From: Aeromonas rivipollensis
GTDB taxonomy: Bacteria; Pseudomonadota; Gammaproteobacteria; Enterobacterales; Aeromonadaceae
NCBI RefSeq assembly: GCF_010974825.1
Contig: NZ_JAAILA010000026.1
Span: 62,001 to 126,000 of the forward strand
Direction of reading: 5' to 3'
Length of the DNA: 64,000 bases
Shown: one piece after another, positions 17,936-27,421 of the stretch
How positions within the stretch are numbered: position 1 is the stretch's first letter
Layout: every line of letters begins with the position of its first letter
Translations under genes and position numbers: made by a program
Notes under the pieces: model-generated
Told to the model about the DNA's origin: nothing
Database searches by the model: none
What the model saw: the letters and a program-made list of their open reading frames with translations, nothing else

Positions 17936-19207
17936 TTGCATCCGGTTTCACACCAACACCCAATTACCTATACCCATGACGCGACCGCGTGCGAAGAGTG
18001 TGACCTGCTGGTGCCGGCCACCGCGCTGGCCGTGGGGGAGACGAGCAGCTGTCCCCGTTGCGGTCACACCCTGAGTGCACACCTGCCGCAGCAGGAGCGC
18101 AGGCCCATCGCCTACGGCTTTGCGGCGCTCATCATGTTCGTGCTCTCCAATGCCTTCACCTTCATGTCCTTCTCGGCCAAGGGAGTGGGGCAGGAGATGA
18201 CCTTCCTGCAGTGCATCACCACCCTGGTGGATCAGGGCTATCTGTTTCTGGGGGCCGTGCTGAGCCTGACCCTGATCGGCCTGCCACTGGTCTATATCGG
18301 CTCCATCATGCTGGTGCTGTGGCGGCTCGACAAGGATCTGCACAGCAATGCCCTGCGCTCCCTCGGCCGACTGCTGTGCCGGATCAAACCCTGGCTGATG
18401 GTGGATGTCTTCCTCATCGGGGTGCTCATCTCCCTGGTCAAGCTGATGGGCATGGCGGACGTCAAGATGGGGCTCTCGTTCTGGGCCTTCGTGGGCTACA
18501 CGGTGCTGCTGATCAAGATGATCTCGTCCCTGGACCGGATGTGGCTGTGGCAGCGGCTGTTCGGCACGACCGAAGTGAGGGAACTGGATCCCGAGGCCAG
18601 TGCCCTGGCGTGCGGGCTGGTGGGTTGCCACATCTGCGGCGCGCTCAATGACGGCGATGCCCATAGCTGTTCCCGTTGCGGCGATCGTCTCCATCACCGC
18701 AAACCAGGCGGTCTGAACCGCACCTGGGCACTGCTCATCACCTCGGTGATCCTCTATATCCCTGCCAACCTTTATCCCATCATGGACACCGTCTTTTTGG
18801 GGGACGACACTCCCTCCACCATCATGGGTGGTGTGGTGTTGCTCTGGGCCATGGGCTCCTACCCCATAGCCGCGGTGATCTTCTTCGCCAGCGTGGTGGT
18901 GCCCCTGGTGAAGATACTGGCACTGCTGTGGCTCTGCTACATGGTGCAGCGTGGCCGGGTCGGTTCTCCCCTTGGCAAGCTCAAGCTCTATCGCATGACC
19001 GAATTTGTGGGACGTTGGTCGATGATCGACGTCTTTGTGGTGGCCATATTGGCTGGCCTCATCCGGCTCGATAATCTGATGACCATCTACCCGGGCCCCG
19101 CGGCCATTGCTTTTGCCGGGGTCGTTTTAATCACCATGGTGGCCGCCATGAGTTTCGATTCCCGCCTGATCTGGGATTTACAACAAGGAGAGCGCGAACG
19201 TGAGTGA
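17936..19207 (+). CDS. pqiA: PqiA, integral membrane component of the Pqi lipid-transport system
   Basis: About 423 residues. Two zinc-ribbon-like motifs (CEECD...CPRCG near the N-terminus and CHICG...CSRCG near residue 235) each precede a bundle of four membrane helices, the duplicated layout of PqiA/LetA proteins. PqiA works with the MCE protein PqiB and lipoprotein PqiC to move phospholipids between the membranes. The start is uncertain: TTG at 17936 gives an N-terminus like E. coli PqiA, while a GTG at 17867 lies upstream of the likely promoter. pqiB overlaps its end by 8 bases. Confidence 0.88.
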   Translation: MHPVSHQHPITYTHDATACEECDLLVPATALAVGETSSCPRCGHTLSAHLPQQERRPIAYGFAALIMFVLSNAFTFMSFSAKGVGQEMTFLQCITTLVDQGYLFLGAVLSLTLIGLPLVYIGSIMLVLWRLDKDLHSNALRSLGRLLCRIKPWLMVDVFLIGVLISLVKLMGMADVKMGLSFWAFVGYTVLLIKMISSLDRMWLWQRLFGTTEVRELDPEASALACGLVGCHICGALNDGDAHSCSRCGDRLHHRKPGGLNRTWALLITSVILYIPANLYPIMDTVFLGDDTPSTIMGGVVLLWAMGSYPIAAVIFFASVVVPLVKILALLWLCYMVQRGRVGSPLGKLKLYRMTEFVGRWSMIDVFVVAILAGLIRLDNLMTIYPGPAAIAFAGVVLITMVAAMSFDSRLIWDLQQGERERE

Positions 19208-20846
19208 GCGTAAGACGAGGTGGAAACCGGGCTCTGACTTTATGAGCTCGGCCGCCGCTATCTGGATGGTGCCACTGCTGGCGCTGTTCATCGGAGCCTG
19301 GATGCTGTTCCAGCACTGGTATTCACAGGGCCCCAGCTTCACCCTGACGGTCGCCACCGCCGAGGGCATAGTGGCGGGCAAGACGGTGATCCGCTCCCGT
19401 GAGGTGGAAGTGGGTCGCATCGAGGCGGTGGAGCTCAGCGACGACTACAGCCATGCGGTGCTCAAGGCTCGTCTGACCAATGCCGCCGCCGGCATGCTAA
19501 AGAAGGACAGCCAGTTCTGGGTGGTCAAACCCAGGGTCGGACGGGAAGGGGTGTCGGGTCTTGGCACCCTGCTCTCCGGGGCCTACATCGAACTCGCCCC
19601 GGGCAAGAAGGGCAAGGCGCGCGGTGAATACGCCATGCTGGACAAGCCCCCGCTCGCCTCGGTGGACGCCAAGGGGCTGAGGCTCTCCCTCAGCAGCCGC
19701 GATGCGCGTGCCCTGGGGGTCGGCTCTCCCATCAGCTATCAGGGCTTCACCATAGGCCAGATAGAAGAGGCCAAGTTCCTGCCCGAGAAGAGCGAGATGC
19801 AGTACCAGCTCTTTATCAATGCCCCCTACGACATCCTGGTGAGCAGCAACTCCCGCTTCTGGCTGACGCCGGGCTTCGAGGTCTCCATGAGCAGTGAGGG
19901 GATGAAGGTGAAGATGGACTCGCTGGAGAGCCTGCTTGACGGCGGCATCACCATGGGGTTGCCGCCAGGCTGGACACCCGGTGAGCCGGTCAAGCAGATG
20001 GACAGCTTCACCCTGTTCCAGGACGAGGCGAGCGTGCTGGCCGGTAGCCTGGATCAGTTCATCGACTACGTCTTCCTGTTCGAGGACAACGTGGGTGGCC
20101 TGCACCCCGGGGCGGCGGTGCAGTACCGCGGCATCCGGGTCGGCACCGTCATCTCTGCCCCCTACCTCATCGACGACAAGGGGGTGCAGATCTTCCAGAG
20201 CCGGCAGATCCCCGTGCTGGCTCGCATCGAGGTGCAGCGCCTCTCCCATCGCTACGCCAATGCGGAGCGGGAGCAGTGGCGTGCCCTGTTCAGCAAGCAG
20301 TTCAAGGAGGGATTGCGGGCCAGTCTCAAGACGTCCAGTCTGCTGACCGGCGGCAAGGTGGTGGATCTCAACTTCTATCCGGATGCCCCCGCCTATAAGC
20401 CCATCAAGCTGGCAGGCTATCAGGTGTTCCCGACAGTGCAGGCCGGGCTGGATCAGATAGAGCGCAAGGTGAACCTCATCCTCGACAAGTTCGTCGACAT
20501 GGACATGGCCACCACGCTGACGCAGGTGAATACCACCCTGGCGACCCTGGACAAGACCCTCAAGCACATCAAGGCCGTGAGTGCCAATCTGGAGCAGTTC
20601 ACCGGTCAGCGTTCGACCCAGCAGTTGCCCGAGTCGCTCAACCAGAGCCTCAAGCAGTTGCAGGAGACAATGCAGGCCTATGATGCCGGCTCCCAGACCA
20701 ACCAGGAGCTGCGTCAGTCGGTGCAGTCTCTCAATCAGCTGATGGGGGAGTTGCAACCCCTGGTCCATTCACTGAACGAGCAGCCCAGTTCGCTGATCTT
20801 CGACCGCTCCCATCCCCAGGATCCTGAGCCCAAGCGAGGAAAATAA
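19200..20846 (+). CDS. pqiB: PqiB, three-MCE-domain periplasmic lipid-transport protein
   Basis: 548 residues, the usual PqiB length. One N-terminal membrane helix (AAAIWMVPLLALFIGAWML) anchors a periplasmic part with three MCE domains, recognisable from SFTLTVATAEGIVAGKTVIR, RLSLSSRDARALGVGSPISY and LHPGAAVQYRGIRVGTV. A long C-terminal helix (residues about 420-530) follows; in E. coli PqiB these helices form a coiled-coil needle bridging the periplasm. The GTG start at 19200 has AAGGAG upstream and overlaps pqiA. The last 12 or so codons are repeated downstream (see the mini-ORF at 20846). Confidence 0.94.
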   Translation: MSERKTRWKPGSDFMSSAAAIWMVPLLALFIGAWMLFQHWYSQGPSFTLTVATAEGIVAGKTVIRSREVEVGRIEAVELSDDYSHAVLKARLTNAAAGMLKKDSQFWVVKPRVGREGVSGLGTLLSGAYIELAPGKKGKARGEYAMLDKPPLASVDAKGLRLSLSSRDARALGVGSPISYQGFTIGQIEEAKFLPEKSEMQYQLFINAPYDILVSSNSRFWLTPGFEVSMSSEGMKVKMDSLESLLDGGITMGLPPGWTPGEPVKQMDSFTLFQDEASVLAGSLDQFIDYVFLFEDNVGGLHPGAAVQYRGIRVGTVISAPYLIDDKGVQIFQSRQIPVLARIEVQRLSHRYANAEREQWRALFSKQFKEGLRASLKTSSLLTGGKVVDLNFYPDAPAYKPIKLAGYQVFPTVQAGLDQIERKVNLILDKFVDMDMATTLTQVNTTLATLDKTLKHIKAVSANLEQFTGQRSTQQLPESLNQSLKQLQETMQAYDAGSQTNQELRQSVQSLNQLMGELQPLVHSLNEQPSSLIFDRSHPQDPEPKRGK

Positions 20847-20947
20847 TGATGTCCCTGACTTTGCCAACCCTTAATCGAGAGGCCAAATTCGTAGATCTTC
20901 GACCGCATCCATTCCCCCAGGATCCTGAGCCTAAGCGAGGAAAATGA
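20846..20947 (+). CDS. 33-codon mini-ORF made by a duplicated pqiB/pqiC junction
   Basis: The pqiB stop overlaps an ATG-ATG that opens a 33-residue frame. Its last residues (QDPEPKRGK) are the same as the last residues of PqiB, and its TGA lies inside the pqiC ATGATG. The DNA at 20795-20851 (pqiB tail, ribosome site, start) is repeated with small changes at 20894-20949. The mini-ORF therefore starts with the first copy of the pqiC start and ends with the second copy of the pqiB tail. It may simply be a duplication scar or may couple pqiC translation to pqiB. No protein function can be read from it. Confidence 0.55.
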   Translation: MMSLTLPTLNREAKFVDLRPHPFPQDPEPKRGK

Positions 20948-21516
20948 TGAAAAAACGGATGATGACCCTGGCCTTGCTGGGCCTGCTGGCGGGATGCAGC
21001 GCTGCCCCGACGACACTGCACTACTACTCGCTGGATGCGGAGATCCCGCAGTCGAACGGCGTCACGGCGCAGCCCCAGCACCAGCTGGTGCTGCGTCCCG
21101 TCGCCCTCTCTGGCCAGTTGGATCGGATGAGCCTGGTCTATCAGCTGGAGGGCAAGGAGCTGCACTTTGCCGAGTACCATCGCTGGGCGGGTTCGCTCGA
21201 CGCTCAGCTGAACCAGCTCACCCTCAATGGCCTCTCCAGCCGGTTGCCGGGCTGGGTAGTGCGTCAGGACGGGGCCCGCAAGGGACCTGTGCTGACCATC
21301 TCGGTTGAACGCTTCCAGGGGCGGCACGATGGTCGCGCCCTGCTCAGCGGCCGCTGGCGCTTGTTGACGGAGGAGGGGGTGGTACTGCGGGACGTGCCCT
21401 TCCAGCAGGAGCGGGTCTTGCCGGCCGATGGGTATGGTGCCCTGGTCGACGAGCTGGGGCAGGGCTGGCAGCAACTGCTCGATCAGATAGCGGCGGATGT
21501 ACGCACTCGCAGCTGA
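20944..21516 (+). CDS. pqiC: PqiC, outer-membrane lipoprotein of the Pqi system
   Basis: 190 residues, DUF330/PqiC (YmbA) family. The N-terminus MMKKRMMTLALLGLLAGCS is a lipoprotein signal with lipobox LAGC, Cys about residue 19, and no Asp at +2, so sorting to the outer membrane is expected. The body begins LHYYSLD, typical of the family. In E. coli PqiC caps PqiB at the outer membrane. The start ATGATG has the duplicated GCGAGGAAAA ribosome site before it. A strong terminator follows at 21528. Confidence 0.9.
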   Translation: MMKKRMMTLALLGLLAGCSAAPTTLHYYSLDAEIPQSNGVTAQPQHQLVLRPVALSGQLDRMSLVYQLEGKELHFAEYHRWAGSLDAQLNQLTLNGLSSRLPGWVVRQDGARKGPVLTISVERFQGRHDGRALLSGRWRLLTEEGVVLRDVPFQQERVLPADGYGALVDELGQGWQQLLDQIAADVRTRS

Positions 21517-21527
21517 ACGGGACAATG

Positions 21528-21557
21528 AAAAACGGGAGGCCTGGGCCTCCCGTTTTG
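21528..21557. terminator. Bidirectional terminator between pqiC and ompA
   Basis: AAAACGGGAGGCC and its reverse complement, separated by two bases, with A-run before and T-run after. It serves the convergent pqiABC and ompA transcripts. Confidence 0.88.
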
Positions 21558-21572
21558 TTATCTGACGCTGGG

Positions 21573-22604
21573 TTATTGCTGAACTTCCGATACCCCTTGT
21601 ACCTTGACCTCTACCCGGCGATCCGGGGCCAGGCAGACGATCAGGTCACGCCTGGACTGGTTGGTGCAGCTCTCGCCAGTGACAGGAGAGCTCTCGCCGT
21701 GCCCTTCCACGTTGACCTTGCCGGCAGGCAGCCCCTTGCCAACCAGATAGTCGGCGACTGTCTGTGCGCGCTGCTCGGACAGCTTCTGGTTATAGGCATC
21801 GGAGCCGAGACGGTCGGTATAGCCAATGACGGTGGCAGAGCCATCCTTGGGTCTGGCTTCCTCAATCTGGGTGTAAAGGGTATCCAGTGCCTGGCCGGCT
21901 TCCGGCTTGAGGGTGGCCTTGTTGAAGTCAAACAGCACATCCGAACTCAGGGTGAACTGCTTGTCGACCACCACGGGCTCGGGTGCCGGGGCCGGGGCTG
22001 CAACCGGCATGGCCGGCGGGACCTGGCCGAAGCGATAGACGGCGGCCAGGGAGAGCAGGCCGTTGTCCATGCGCAGGCCTGTGTCTTCACGACTGCCGTA
22101 AGGGGTGCTGTATTGGTACTCGAGACGAGCTGCCCAGTCCAGGTTGAAGGCGTACTCGGCGCCAAGCGCACCGACGAAGGTGAAGTCGTTGTCGTTGTCC
22201 AGCTTGTCACTGCTGGTCCAGCCGTAACCACCGCCGACGCGACCATAGAGATCCAGGTTTTCAGCTACCGGGAAGCCGAGCTTCAGGGTCAGCTGCGCCA
22301 GCTGCGCCTCGACATCGTCGTTGAAGACGGCTGCATTCCGGGTGCCGTTGTATTTGAGTTTGCCAAGGTAGTCGTAACCGAGTTCGATCCCCAGGTTCTG
22401 GTTGATCTGGTAACCGGCGAAGACACCGGCCCCCACTTCGTCGTCATCCTTGTCTTCGGTGGAGATGCTGTTGCTCTCGTCGACGCCGTAGAAGTTGGAC
22501 CAACCCAGTTTGGCACCGCCATACCAGGTATTGTCTTGTCCGGCTGCCTGAGCGTTGGCCGCAAGCAAGCCTGAAACCAGCAAGGTAATCAGTGTTTTGT
22601 TCAT
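21573..22604 (-). CDS. ompA: OmpA-family outer-membrane porin
   Basis: 343 residues. A 20-residue signal peptide (MNKTLITLLVSGLLAANAQA/AG) is followed by an eight-stranded beta-barrel (to about residue 195, WYGGAKLGWSNFYG onward), a Pro/Ala/Glu linker (APAPAPEPVV) and a C-terminal OmpA peptidoglycan-binding domain (DVLFDFNKATLKPEAGQALD; GYTDRLGSDAYNQKLSEQRA). The binding Asp/Arg positions are present. The paired Cys in GESCTNQSRRDLIVCLAPDRR is typical of gammaproteobacterial OmpA. Aeromonas often has tandem ompA genes; only one is present here. Confidence 0.95.
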   Translation of the reverse strand: MNKTLITLLVSGLLAANAQAAGQDNTWYGGAKLGWSNFYGVDESNSISTEDKDDDEVGAGVFAGYQINQNLGIELGYDYLGKLKYNGTRNAAVFNDDVEAQLAQLTLKLGFPVAENLDLYGRVGGGYGWTSSDKLDNDNDFTFVGALGAEYAFNLDWAARLEYQYSTPYGSREDTGLRMDNGLLSLAAVYRFGQVPPAMPVAAPAPAPEPVVVDKQFTLSSDVLFDFNKATLKPEAGQALDTLYTQIEEARPKDGSATVIGYTDRLGSDAYNQKLSEQRAQTVADYLVGKGLPAGKVNVEGHGESSPVTGESCTNQSRRDLIVCLAPDRRVEVKVQGVSEVQQ

Positions 22605-22861
22605 ATGAAGCCTCTGCAATTTGTCTGTGGGAGAGATCGAATTTGTGTCGCCTCGCCTCATGGGTTGGGCCTGTGTCTAGCCACAACATGTTTAAACGTA
22701 GCTCGCTTTTTAAAATCCACAAGCAACTGATATGAAACATATTGTGATAACCATCTGCATCATAGTGGAGTCGGCTGATGACCGTGGGGGCATGACCCGA
22801 TTCTGTGATGAGTGTCATACGAGTTTTGTTGGTTCGCTGTGGGAAACAACTGGCTCCAATG

Positions 22862-22888
22862 AAGAGGCCGACGTGAAGTCGGCCTCTT
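22862..22888 (-). terminator. Hairpin terminator after the GCAT gene
   Basis: AAGAGGCCGAC and GTCGGCCTCTT enclose a five-base loop just past the acyltransferase stop. The stem is perfect over 11 bases; the T-run after it on the minus strand is short. Confidence 0.65.
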
Positions 22889-22903
22889 GCATCTGCTTGC
22901 ACA

Positions 22904-23911
22904 TCACTGGGGGATGAACTCGTACTCACGTTCGATGAAGGTGGCGGCGCGCTCGCTCAGGGCGGCGTGCACGGCCGTGGTCGGGTGGACCTGATCCCAG
23001 AACATCTTGCCTTCACAGTTGAGCTCGCTGGCGCTGCGGCGAGTCATCGGACTGGCAACGGCCTGAGCCAGCAAGGGGTTGCCGGCGATGGCGAGGCGCT
23101 CCTGCGCATTGAAGGGGGCAAGCTGGCTGTCTGTGGTGGCACTGCGGGACGAGAACGGCTTCCACACATAGCCCCCGCCGTAGCAGGCGTTCTCTGTGTC
23201 ACTCAGGCCGAAGTTCTGCGGATCCCGCAGCATCTCGGCGAATTGCTTGTCGATCTCGAACAGCTTCACCATGCCGGTAGGGGCCAGCTGGCGTGCCAGG
23301 TTCAGCAGCAGCTCGTTGTGATAGCGGGAGACATGGCTGGCCGCCTCCACCACCTTCTGGCTGCGAGCCGAGGGGTTCTGGCCCAGATCCGGCAGGTTGA
23401 ACAGCAGGATCTGTTTTGCCCCATGAAGCACCATGCGGTTGGCCGAGTCACTGATGACGTCGCGCACCCGCTTGGCGTCCAGCTCGGTATTCCAGCCATA
23501 GGCCAGATAGTCGTTGGCGCCGACCCAGAGGATCACCAGATCGTCCTCCTTGAAGCTGTCCTTCTCCAGGAATTGGGTGATCTCATAGTCCAGATTGTTG
23601 ATGACCTGATACTTGGGATTCCAGGAGATCTTGTTGTAAGCCACGGCAGTGGCACCGCCTTCCGCTTCATTGACTATTTTCAGCCCCGGGAACGGCTGGG
23701 TCAGCTGCTCCAGCCAGACGGGGCCGTTGGAGAAGCGGCCCTGGTAGTAGGGCGGGCTGGAGGGAAGATAACCGCGCATCTTGCCGTACATCTTGCCGGT
23801 GTCGGAGAGGCTGTCGCCGAACATCACTATGCGGGAGAAGGGGGGGCGCGTCTCGGCGGCATGGGCCGTCAGGGCGAAGAGCCCCAGTAAACACAGAAGC
23901 CATTTGTTCAT
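22904..23911 (-). CDS. satA: Glycerophospholipid:cholesterol acyltransferase (GCAT)
   Basis: Secreted GDSL lipase/acyltransferase, 336 residues, very close to the Aeromonas hydrophila and A. salmonicida GCAT (called SatA, PlaC or GcaT). An 18-residue signal peptide precedes AETRPPFSRIV. The catalytic Ser is in FGDSLSD (block I), block III is WVGANDY, and the His/Asp pair is in FWDQVHPTT (block V). It transfers acyl groups from phospholipids to cholesterol and acts as a phospholipase and haemolysin. GCAT is a known substrate of the Exe type II system, whose genes lie in this same window. The start at 23911 excludes an in-frame upstream extension. Confidence 0.95.
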   Translation of the reverse strand: MNKWLLCLLGLFALTAHAAETRPPFSRIVMFGDSLSDTGKMYGKMRGYLPSSPPYYQGRFSNGPVWLEQLTQPFPGLKIVNEAEGGATAVAYNKISWNPKYQVINNLDYEITQFLEKDSFKEDDLVILWVGANDYLAYGWNTELDAKRVRDVISDSANRMVLHGAKQILLFNLPDLGQNPSARSQKVVEAASHVSRYHNELLLNLARQLAPTGMVKLFEIDKQFAEMLRDPQNFGLSDTENACYGGGYVWKPFSSRSATTDSQLAPFNAQERLAIAGNPLLAQAVASPMTRRSASELNCEGKMFWDQVHPTTAVHAALSERAATFIEREYEFIPQ

Positions 23912-24149
23912 CTTGCTGTTCTCATGGAGTGGATGCAGGCGCTGCCTGCGGGCTGTTCCTCGAAGGCAAGGGGCTGGGGACCCCTGTTGCCAGGCTGCAC
24001 GGTATCCACTCGAATACAATCTTGCAGCAAGCCATGGGCATTAAATCGATTGCGGTCACACTGGTCTCCCCTGGATGGGGGAGGCTTCACGTTTGTTTCA
24101 CGCCAGCCCGGGCAAGATGCCTGCATACCCCAATGACAGGAGCGTGAAA

Positions 24150-24530
24150 ATGAACAAAGCAAAGGTAATCGGCCTGGTGGCCCTGATGTCCGTCTCTTCT
24201 TTCGCCATGGCGGCCTACACCGGTCCCCAGGAGCAGAACAAGGTCTCGGTCGCGCAGTTGAAAGACGTGGCAGATGATCAGTGGGTGACCCTGGAAGGCA
24301 AGCTGGTCAAGCACCTTGGCGGCGAGAACTACACTTTCCGCGATGAGAGCGGCGAAGTGGAAGTGGAAGTGGACGGGGACGTGTGGCGCGGCGTCGAAGT
24401 GGGCCCGAACGATCTGATCCGTATCCGCGGCGAGGTTGACCACAGCTGGAACAAGACAGAGGTCGAGGTCGAGCACCTGGAGAAGGTAGGTGCCGCTCCC
24501 CAGAGCAAGGGCGGCTTCATCGCCAAGTAA
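24150..24530 (+). CDS. ygiW: YgiW/YdeI-family periplasmic OB-fold protein
   Basis: 126 residues of the BOF (bacterial OB-fold) family. A signal peptide (MNKAKVIGLVALMSVSSFAMA/AY) is followed by the family motifs TGPQEQNKVSV, DDQWVTLEGKLVKHLGGENYTF and LIRIRGEVDHSW. Members are periplasmic proteins linked to resistance to peroxide, metals and cationic peptides; the ligand is not known. AGGAG precedes the ATG, and a strong terminator follows. It is divergent from the GCAT gene. Confidence 0.9.
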   Translation: MNKAKVIGLVALMSVSSFAMAAYTGPQEQNKVSVAQLKDVADDQWVTLEGKLVKHLGGENYTFRDESGEVEVEVDGDVWRGVEVGPNDLIRIRGEVDHSWNKTEVEVEHLEKVGAAPQSKGGFIAK

Positions 24531-24550
24531 GTTTGCAGACCATGCAGGCA

Positions 24551-24584
24551 GCAAGGGCGCTACATAAGCGCCCTTGCTGTTTTT
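24551..24584 (+). terminator. Rho-independent terminator after ygiW
   Basis: GCAAGGGCGCT and AGCGCCCTTGC with a five-base loop, followed by TGTTTTTG. It also faces the end of mltC. Confidence 0.88.
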
Positions 24585-24594
24585 GTGGCTGCCG

Positions 24595-25695
24595 TCAGCC
24601 CGCCCGGACGGCGACGGTACGCTTGAACCCCTTCTCGGCCTGATTGACCTTGTAGAGGTAGCGACGGGCCTCCGCCTTGGGGTGCTGCTCGGTCAGCACC
24701 TGATAGACAGCCTCGGGAGAGAGGCGGTTAATCATGTCAGGGGCTGCCTTGCGGTTGCTGGAGAAGGTGTTGAGCACCCCGCCCGCACCGCCGTTGTAGG
24801 CGGAGATCACCGCATAGCGACGGGATTGGGGATCCTGGATATCCGCCAGATAGACGGTCTGCAGCAGGTGCAGATAGGCAGTCCCCACGTCTATGTTGTA
24901 GGCCGGATTGAACAGATCCTCCCGGGTCGGCTGGCCGTTCTTGCCCTTGACCCGCACATAAACGTCCCGTCCGGCGGTGGCCGGGATCACCTGCATCAGG
25001 CCATAGGCATTGGCATGGCTGACCGCATAGGGGTTGAAGCTGCTCTCTGTCTTGATCACCGCATAGATCAGGCTCTCGGCGACCCCGTATTTGCGGGAGG
25101 CCTCGCGGATGATGCTGGCGTACTTGTAGCCGCGCTTGTCCTCATGGTTGGCCACCATGGGGATGTCGACGAAGAAGATGGTGCGAATGCCGAGGGTGCG
25201 CTTCTTCATCGCGCTGGCCAGCAGGTAGTCGGCATAGCGCTCCGCGCGCCAGCCGGAACGGATGGCCTGACCCTGGGTGTCCAGCACCTGGCCATAGAGG
25301 AAGGGCTCGCCACCCGGCATGATCTCTCTATCCGAATAGAGATCCACTTCCGCCGGATCGTCCGGGGTCAGCAGCGTCTCTATGATGGCGCGGCGCAGGT
25401 GGGCGCGGGGATCTATGCCCGAGACAGTCTCCACCATGATGTGGCCGCTGGAGAAGTCGACGTGGGCCCGGCTCTTGTATTGATCCGTGTATTTGACGTA
25501 GTCAAACTTGCCCGCAAACAGTGCCTCGCGTCCCCATATCTCGTTCACGTTATGGGAGAGCGCACTGATCATGTGTTCGAAGCCGCGGATGTCCTTGCCG
25601 TTGACCAGATCCTCGTCTTCTGCCCCGGGTTTGGGAGAAGAGGAGCAGGCAGAGAGAAACAGCAGGGCGCACAGCAGCCAAAAAATTCGACCCAT
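24595..25695 (-). CDS. mltC: Membrane-bound lytic murein transglycosylase C
   Basis: 366 residues (E. coli MltC 359). The lipoprotein signal MGRIFWLLCALLFLSACS carries the lipobox LSAC. The catalytic SLT domain lies in the C-terminal half: IYAVIKTESSFNPYAVSHANA contains the catalytic Glu, and AYGLMQVIPATAGRDVY and AYNGGAGGV are the other family motifs. It cleaves peptidoglycan with formation of 1,6-anhydromuramyl ends at the outer membrane. It follows mutY and yggX as in E. coli. GAGGAT lies before the ATG at 25695. Confidence 0.95.
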   Translation of the reverse strand: MGRIFWLLCALLFLSACSSSPKPGAEDEDLVNGKDIRGFEHMISALSHNVNEIWGREALFAGKFDYVKYTDQYKSRAHVDFSSGHIMVETVSGIDPRAHLRRAIIETLLTPDDPAEVDLYSDREIMPGGEPFLYGQVLDTQGQAIRSGWRAERYADYLLASAMKKRTLGIRTIFFVDIPMVANHEDKRGYKYASIIREASRKYGVAESLIYAVIKTESSFNPYAVSHANAYGLMQVIPATAGRDVYVRVKGKNGQPTREDLFNPAYNIDVGTAYLHLLQTVYLADIQDPQSRRYAVISAYNGGAGGVLNTFSSNRKAAPDMINRLSPEAVYQVLTEQHPKAEARRYLYKVNQAEKGFKRTVAVRAG

Positions 25696-25873
25696 AAGAT
25701 CCTCAAACTGGGCGGTGGGGCCGCCCGTCACTCATTTGCCTTGAACCAGAAGAGGGCCAGCCGTCGATGGGCACTCACCTGGATCACGGGGACAACGCAT
25801 TGGCACAGTGCCGGGAGCCCCATGGCCACAGATGCCGGGCTTCGGCACTCTGCGCCCTGCTCGCCGACTCGGT

Positions 25874-26142
25874 TTACTGGCTGGGAGGGGTGTAACCGTC
25901 GATGGCCACTTCACCCGCTTCAAACAGGTAGTTCACCATCTCTTTTTCCAGCAGCTGGCGATGCTCGAGATTCATCATGTTCAGCTTCTTCTCGTTGATC
26001 AGCATCACCTGTTTCTTCTGCCATTCGGTCCAGGCTTCCTTGCTGATGTTGTCGAAGATCCGCTTGCCGAGTTCGCCGGGATAGAGTTGGAAATCCAGGC
26101 CAGGACCCTCTTTTTTCAGACGCTGGCAAAATACGGTACGGC

Positions 26143-26146
<4 letters not shown>
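25874..26146 (-). CDS. yggX: YggX, Fe(II)-trafficking/oxidative damage protection protein
   Basis: 90 residues, full family length, starting [18 protein letters not shown] with the conserved Cys7 and the [15 protein letters not shown] motif. It protects iron-sulfur clusters from oxidation, and it is located downstream of mutY, itself an Fe-S protein. Its ATG overlaps the mutY TGA (ATGA), so translation is coupled. The 25732-25873 gap before mltC holds no gene that I can see. Confidence 0.95.
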
Positions 26147-27216
<1,070 letters not shown>

Positions 27217-27228
27217 ATTATTCTCATA

Positions 27229-27327
27229 TTATTGATTTAAAACAAAATTAACCCACGTGTAGCAGTCTTTGTGCTGATACCAGTACAACGCACGGGTGGC
27301 GAAAGTGCTGTTATCTGAATGGCTCAC
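27229..27327 (-). pseudogene. Duplicated mutY start forming a 32-codon mini-ORF
   Basis: A GTG at 27325-27327 opens a 32-residue frame whose first 18 residues ([17 protein letters not shown] after the start) copy MutY ([17 protein letters not shown]). The DNA repeat covers 27164-27236 and 27275-27347 at a spacing of 111 bases. Synonymous differences (Arg CGG/CGT, Tyr TAC/TAT) show that the copies have diverged. The frame stops just before the real mutY start. It is most simply a fragment of a duplicated gene start; a leader-peptide role is possible. Confidence 0.6.
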
Positions 27328-27421
27328 GGTGTTCTCATGTTTTGATTAAAAAGGGGAGCTCTCGGGCTCCCTCTTGAAATGCCGGCCAGGCCCGCAGGCC
27401 CGGCTTGCCATTGTGGCTCGC

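Noticed and set aside
22732-22917. Plus-strand frame between ompA and the GCAT gene
   Set aside because: It has no ribosome site, runs through the terminator hairpin and resembles no protein; the region is a promoter/terminator gap.
23912-24019. N-terminal extension of the GCAT frame
   Set aside because: The extension precedes a normal signal peptide and shows no conservation with known GCAT; ATG at 23911 is the real start.
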